The notes under the pieces were generated by a model. It did no database searches. It was not told the DNA's origin and saw nothing but the letters and a program-made list of their open reading frames with translations. The translations under genes were made by a program, and so were the position numbers. From Aradus depressus (lineage: Eukaryota > Arthropoda > Insecta > Hemiptera > Aradidae): a stretch of DNA of 64,000 bases. Location of the stretch: assembly GCA_963662175.1 (NCBI GenBank), contig OY759227.1, positions 9,828,501-9,892,500 on the forward strand. Direction: 5' to 3'. Each line of letters opens with the position of its first letter. The stretch's first letter is position 1. Shown here in pieces: positions 63,089 through 64,000 of this stretch.

Positions 63089-64000
63089 TTAAACAACATC
63101 AGATGAATTTATCCAGCTTTTTACATGTGGTAATCCAAGCCATGAAACGTACATTCGCTTTCCTTTTCTTCTTATAATTCTTTCAATGAGGTAAACATCT
63201 GGGTATCGCACTTTTTGAAGTTCTTCACTGTAGATACCACCTTGAATTATTTGTCCAGTATCATCTTGGATAATGTAGGTTGTAGGAATCGTATTTCGAA
63301 CTTGAACAACTTTGAAGATTTCAGCACTCCAATTTTTAGTGTAACCTTTAGAAAACATTGTCTTATTTTTCGAAAGTCTCACGTAATCCCCTTCTTTAAA
63401 TTTTGGTACTTTATTATAGTTTTGTTCTTTGAACAACTTAGTGTAGACTTGTTTTTCGGTAGAAGGTGTTATTTCAGACGGTTTAGCTCCGGTCATTCGA
63501 TGAATGCTGTTATTATACTCGAAAAGGAGCTGAGGAAGAATATCGTAGAATTTGAAATTTCCAAGAAGTGTAAACTGCTTCCACATCTTTGATTTTAATG
63601 TTCTATTAAAACGCTCCACGATTGAAGATTTTAAAGAACTGAACGTACTATAATGTTTTATACCATATGATGTCATTAATTTATCAAAAATGTTATTATA
63701 AAATTCTTTTCCATTGTCTGATTGTACATGTTTTGGGATTCGATCACTATCTTGAAAGACCTTCTCCAGAGCAGCCGATACATCAGCTGCTTTTTTAGAT
63801 TTCAGTGGTTCGGCCCATGCAAATTTACTAAAAGTGTCAATAACTGTTAATAAATATCTATAACTCTTATTTACACGAGCATAAGGTTGCATTTCCACAA
63901 GGTCAATTTGCCAGAGATCGTCTATACCTTTAGTCAGTACTCTTCGCCGTTGATAATGTACCCGACTAGGTTTGTGAAGCTCATTTACCACCACTTCTTT
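63089..64000 (-). CDS. Polinton-type integrase with chromodomain-like end, partial
   Basis: The minus-strand frame is open to the window edge and ends at 63,089. It shows the retroviral-type core: QIDLVEM, QSDNGKEFYN and SSIVERFNRTLK as Asp, Asp, Glu positions, with 33 residues between the second Asp and the Glu. PKFKEGDYVRL (SH3-like) follows, and the C-terminus reads LIERIIRRKGKRMYVSWLG, a chromodomain-like segment. It lacks stops and frameshifts over about 300 residues, in contrast to most genes here. The zinc-binding N-terminus lies outside. It shares strand with the PolB at 60.2-62.2 kb, and both may belong to one element. Confidence 0.9.
   Translation of the reverse strand, partial: KEVVVNELHKPSRVHYQRRRVLTKGIDDLWQIDLVEMQPYARVNKSYRYLLTVIDTFSKFAWAEPLKSKKAADVSAALEKVFQDSDRIPKHVQSDNGKEFYNNIFDKLMTSYGIKHYSTFSSLKSSIVERFNRTLKSKMWKQFTLLGNFKFYDILPQLLFEYNNSIHRMTGAKPSEITPSTEKQVYTKLFKEQNYNKVPKFKEGDYVRLSKNKTMFSKGYTKNWSAEIFKVVQVRNTIPTTYIIQDDTGQIIQGGIYSEELQKVRYPDVYLIERIIRRKGKRMYVSWLGLPHVKSWINSSDVV

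Noticed and set aside
1..64000. Single-copy host genes
   Set aside because: Every frame with recognisable protein motifs belongs to a transposable element. I found no conserved host protein or exon series I could defend.

Overview
This window looks like repeat-dense, AT-rich nuclear DNA from an arthropod, most likely an insect. The evidence is three Polinton/Maverick-type protein-primed DNA polymerase B (PolB) genes with a retroviral-type integrase, R1-like and Jockey/I-like LINEs, several Ty3/Gypsy elements with LTRs of about 100 to 150 bp, long AT microsatellites and TATA/TCAGT-type core promoters. I found no single-copy host gene. Almost every recognisable reading frame belongs to a mobile element, and most are broken by stops, frameshifts or nested insertions.

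Layout. 0-5 kb: a degenerate Polinton PolB gene on the minus strand, interrupted by a terminal-inverted-repeat element and by a miniature LTR element whose internal part starts with a long tRNA-Trp-like primer site. 5-20 kb: AT microsatellites, a 1.83-kb repeat, an LTR with a tRNA-Lys-type primer site and a coiled-coil gag, an R1-like LINE, a Gypsy gag, a Jockey/I-like ORF1 split by a solo LTR with a 4-bp target duplication, and an endonuclease-ORF1-gag chimera. 20-32 kb: LINE 3' ends with poly(A), Gypsy fragments, dispersed repeats and some unidentified open frames. 32.6-38.6 kb: a second Polinton PolB, internally deleted and split by a nearly complete 4.2-kb Gypsy element with a perfect 5-bp target duplication. 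38.6-41.6 kb: a polB promoter region and its inverted copy, a 20-bp tandem array and a dispersed repeat. 41.9-51.1 kb: a large palindrome (arms of about 3 kb, spacer of about 2.7 kb) with little coding capacity and strong strand asymmetry. It carries repeated modules made of a TATA box, a tRNA-like sequence, a T-run and a hairpin. 51.1-57.2 kb: an inserted block of Gypsy and LINE material. 57.6-58.4 kb: two hammerhead-ribozyme-like motifs and a 75-bp perfect-type hairpin. 58.4-60.2 kb: an inverted copy of part of the 51-55 kb block. 60.2-64 kb: a third Polinton with a zinc-finger-fused PolB (one in-frame stop) and an open integrase running off the window edge.

How the parts relate. The Polinton genes (PolB with N-terminal zinc fingers, integrase) are the replication and integration module of a self-synthesising DNA transposon, and the Gypsy and LINE genes are separate retroelements nested in them. 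The most unusual things here are the palindrome with its repeated tRNA-like/hairpin modules, the zinc-finger array on PolB, the hammerhead-like motifs next to a long hairpin, and an LTR family whose 5' end keeps a hairpin although its sequence changes. All functional statements are inferred from sequence read by eye; no database search was run.
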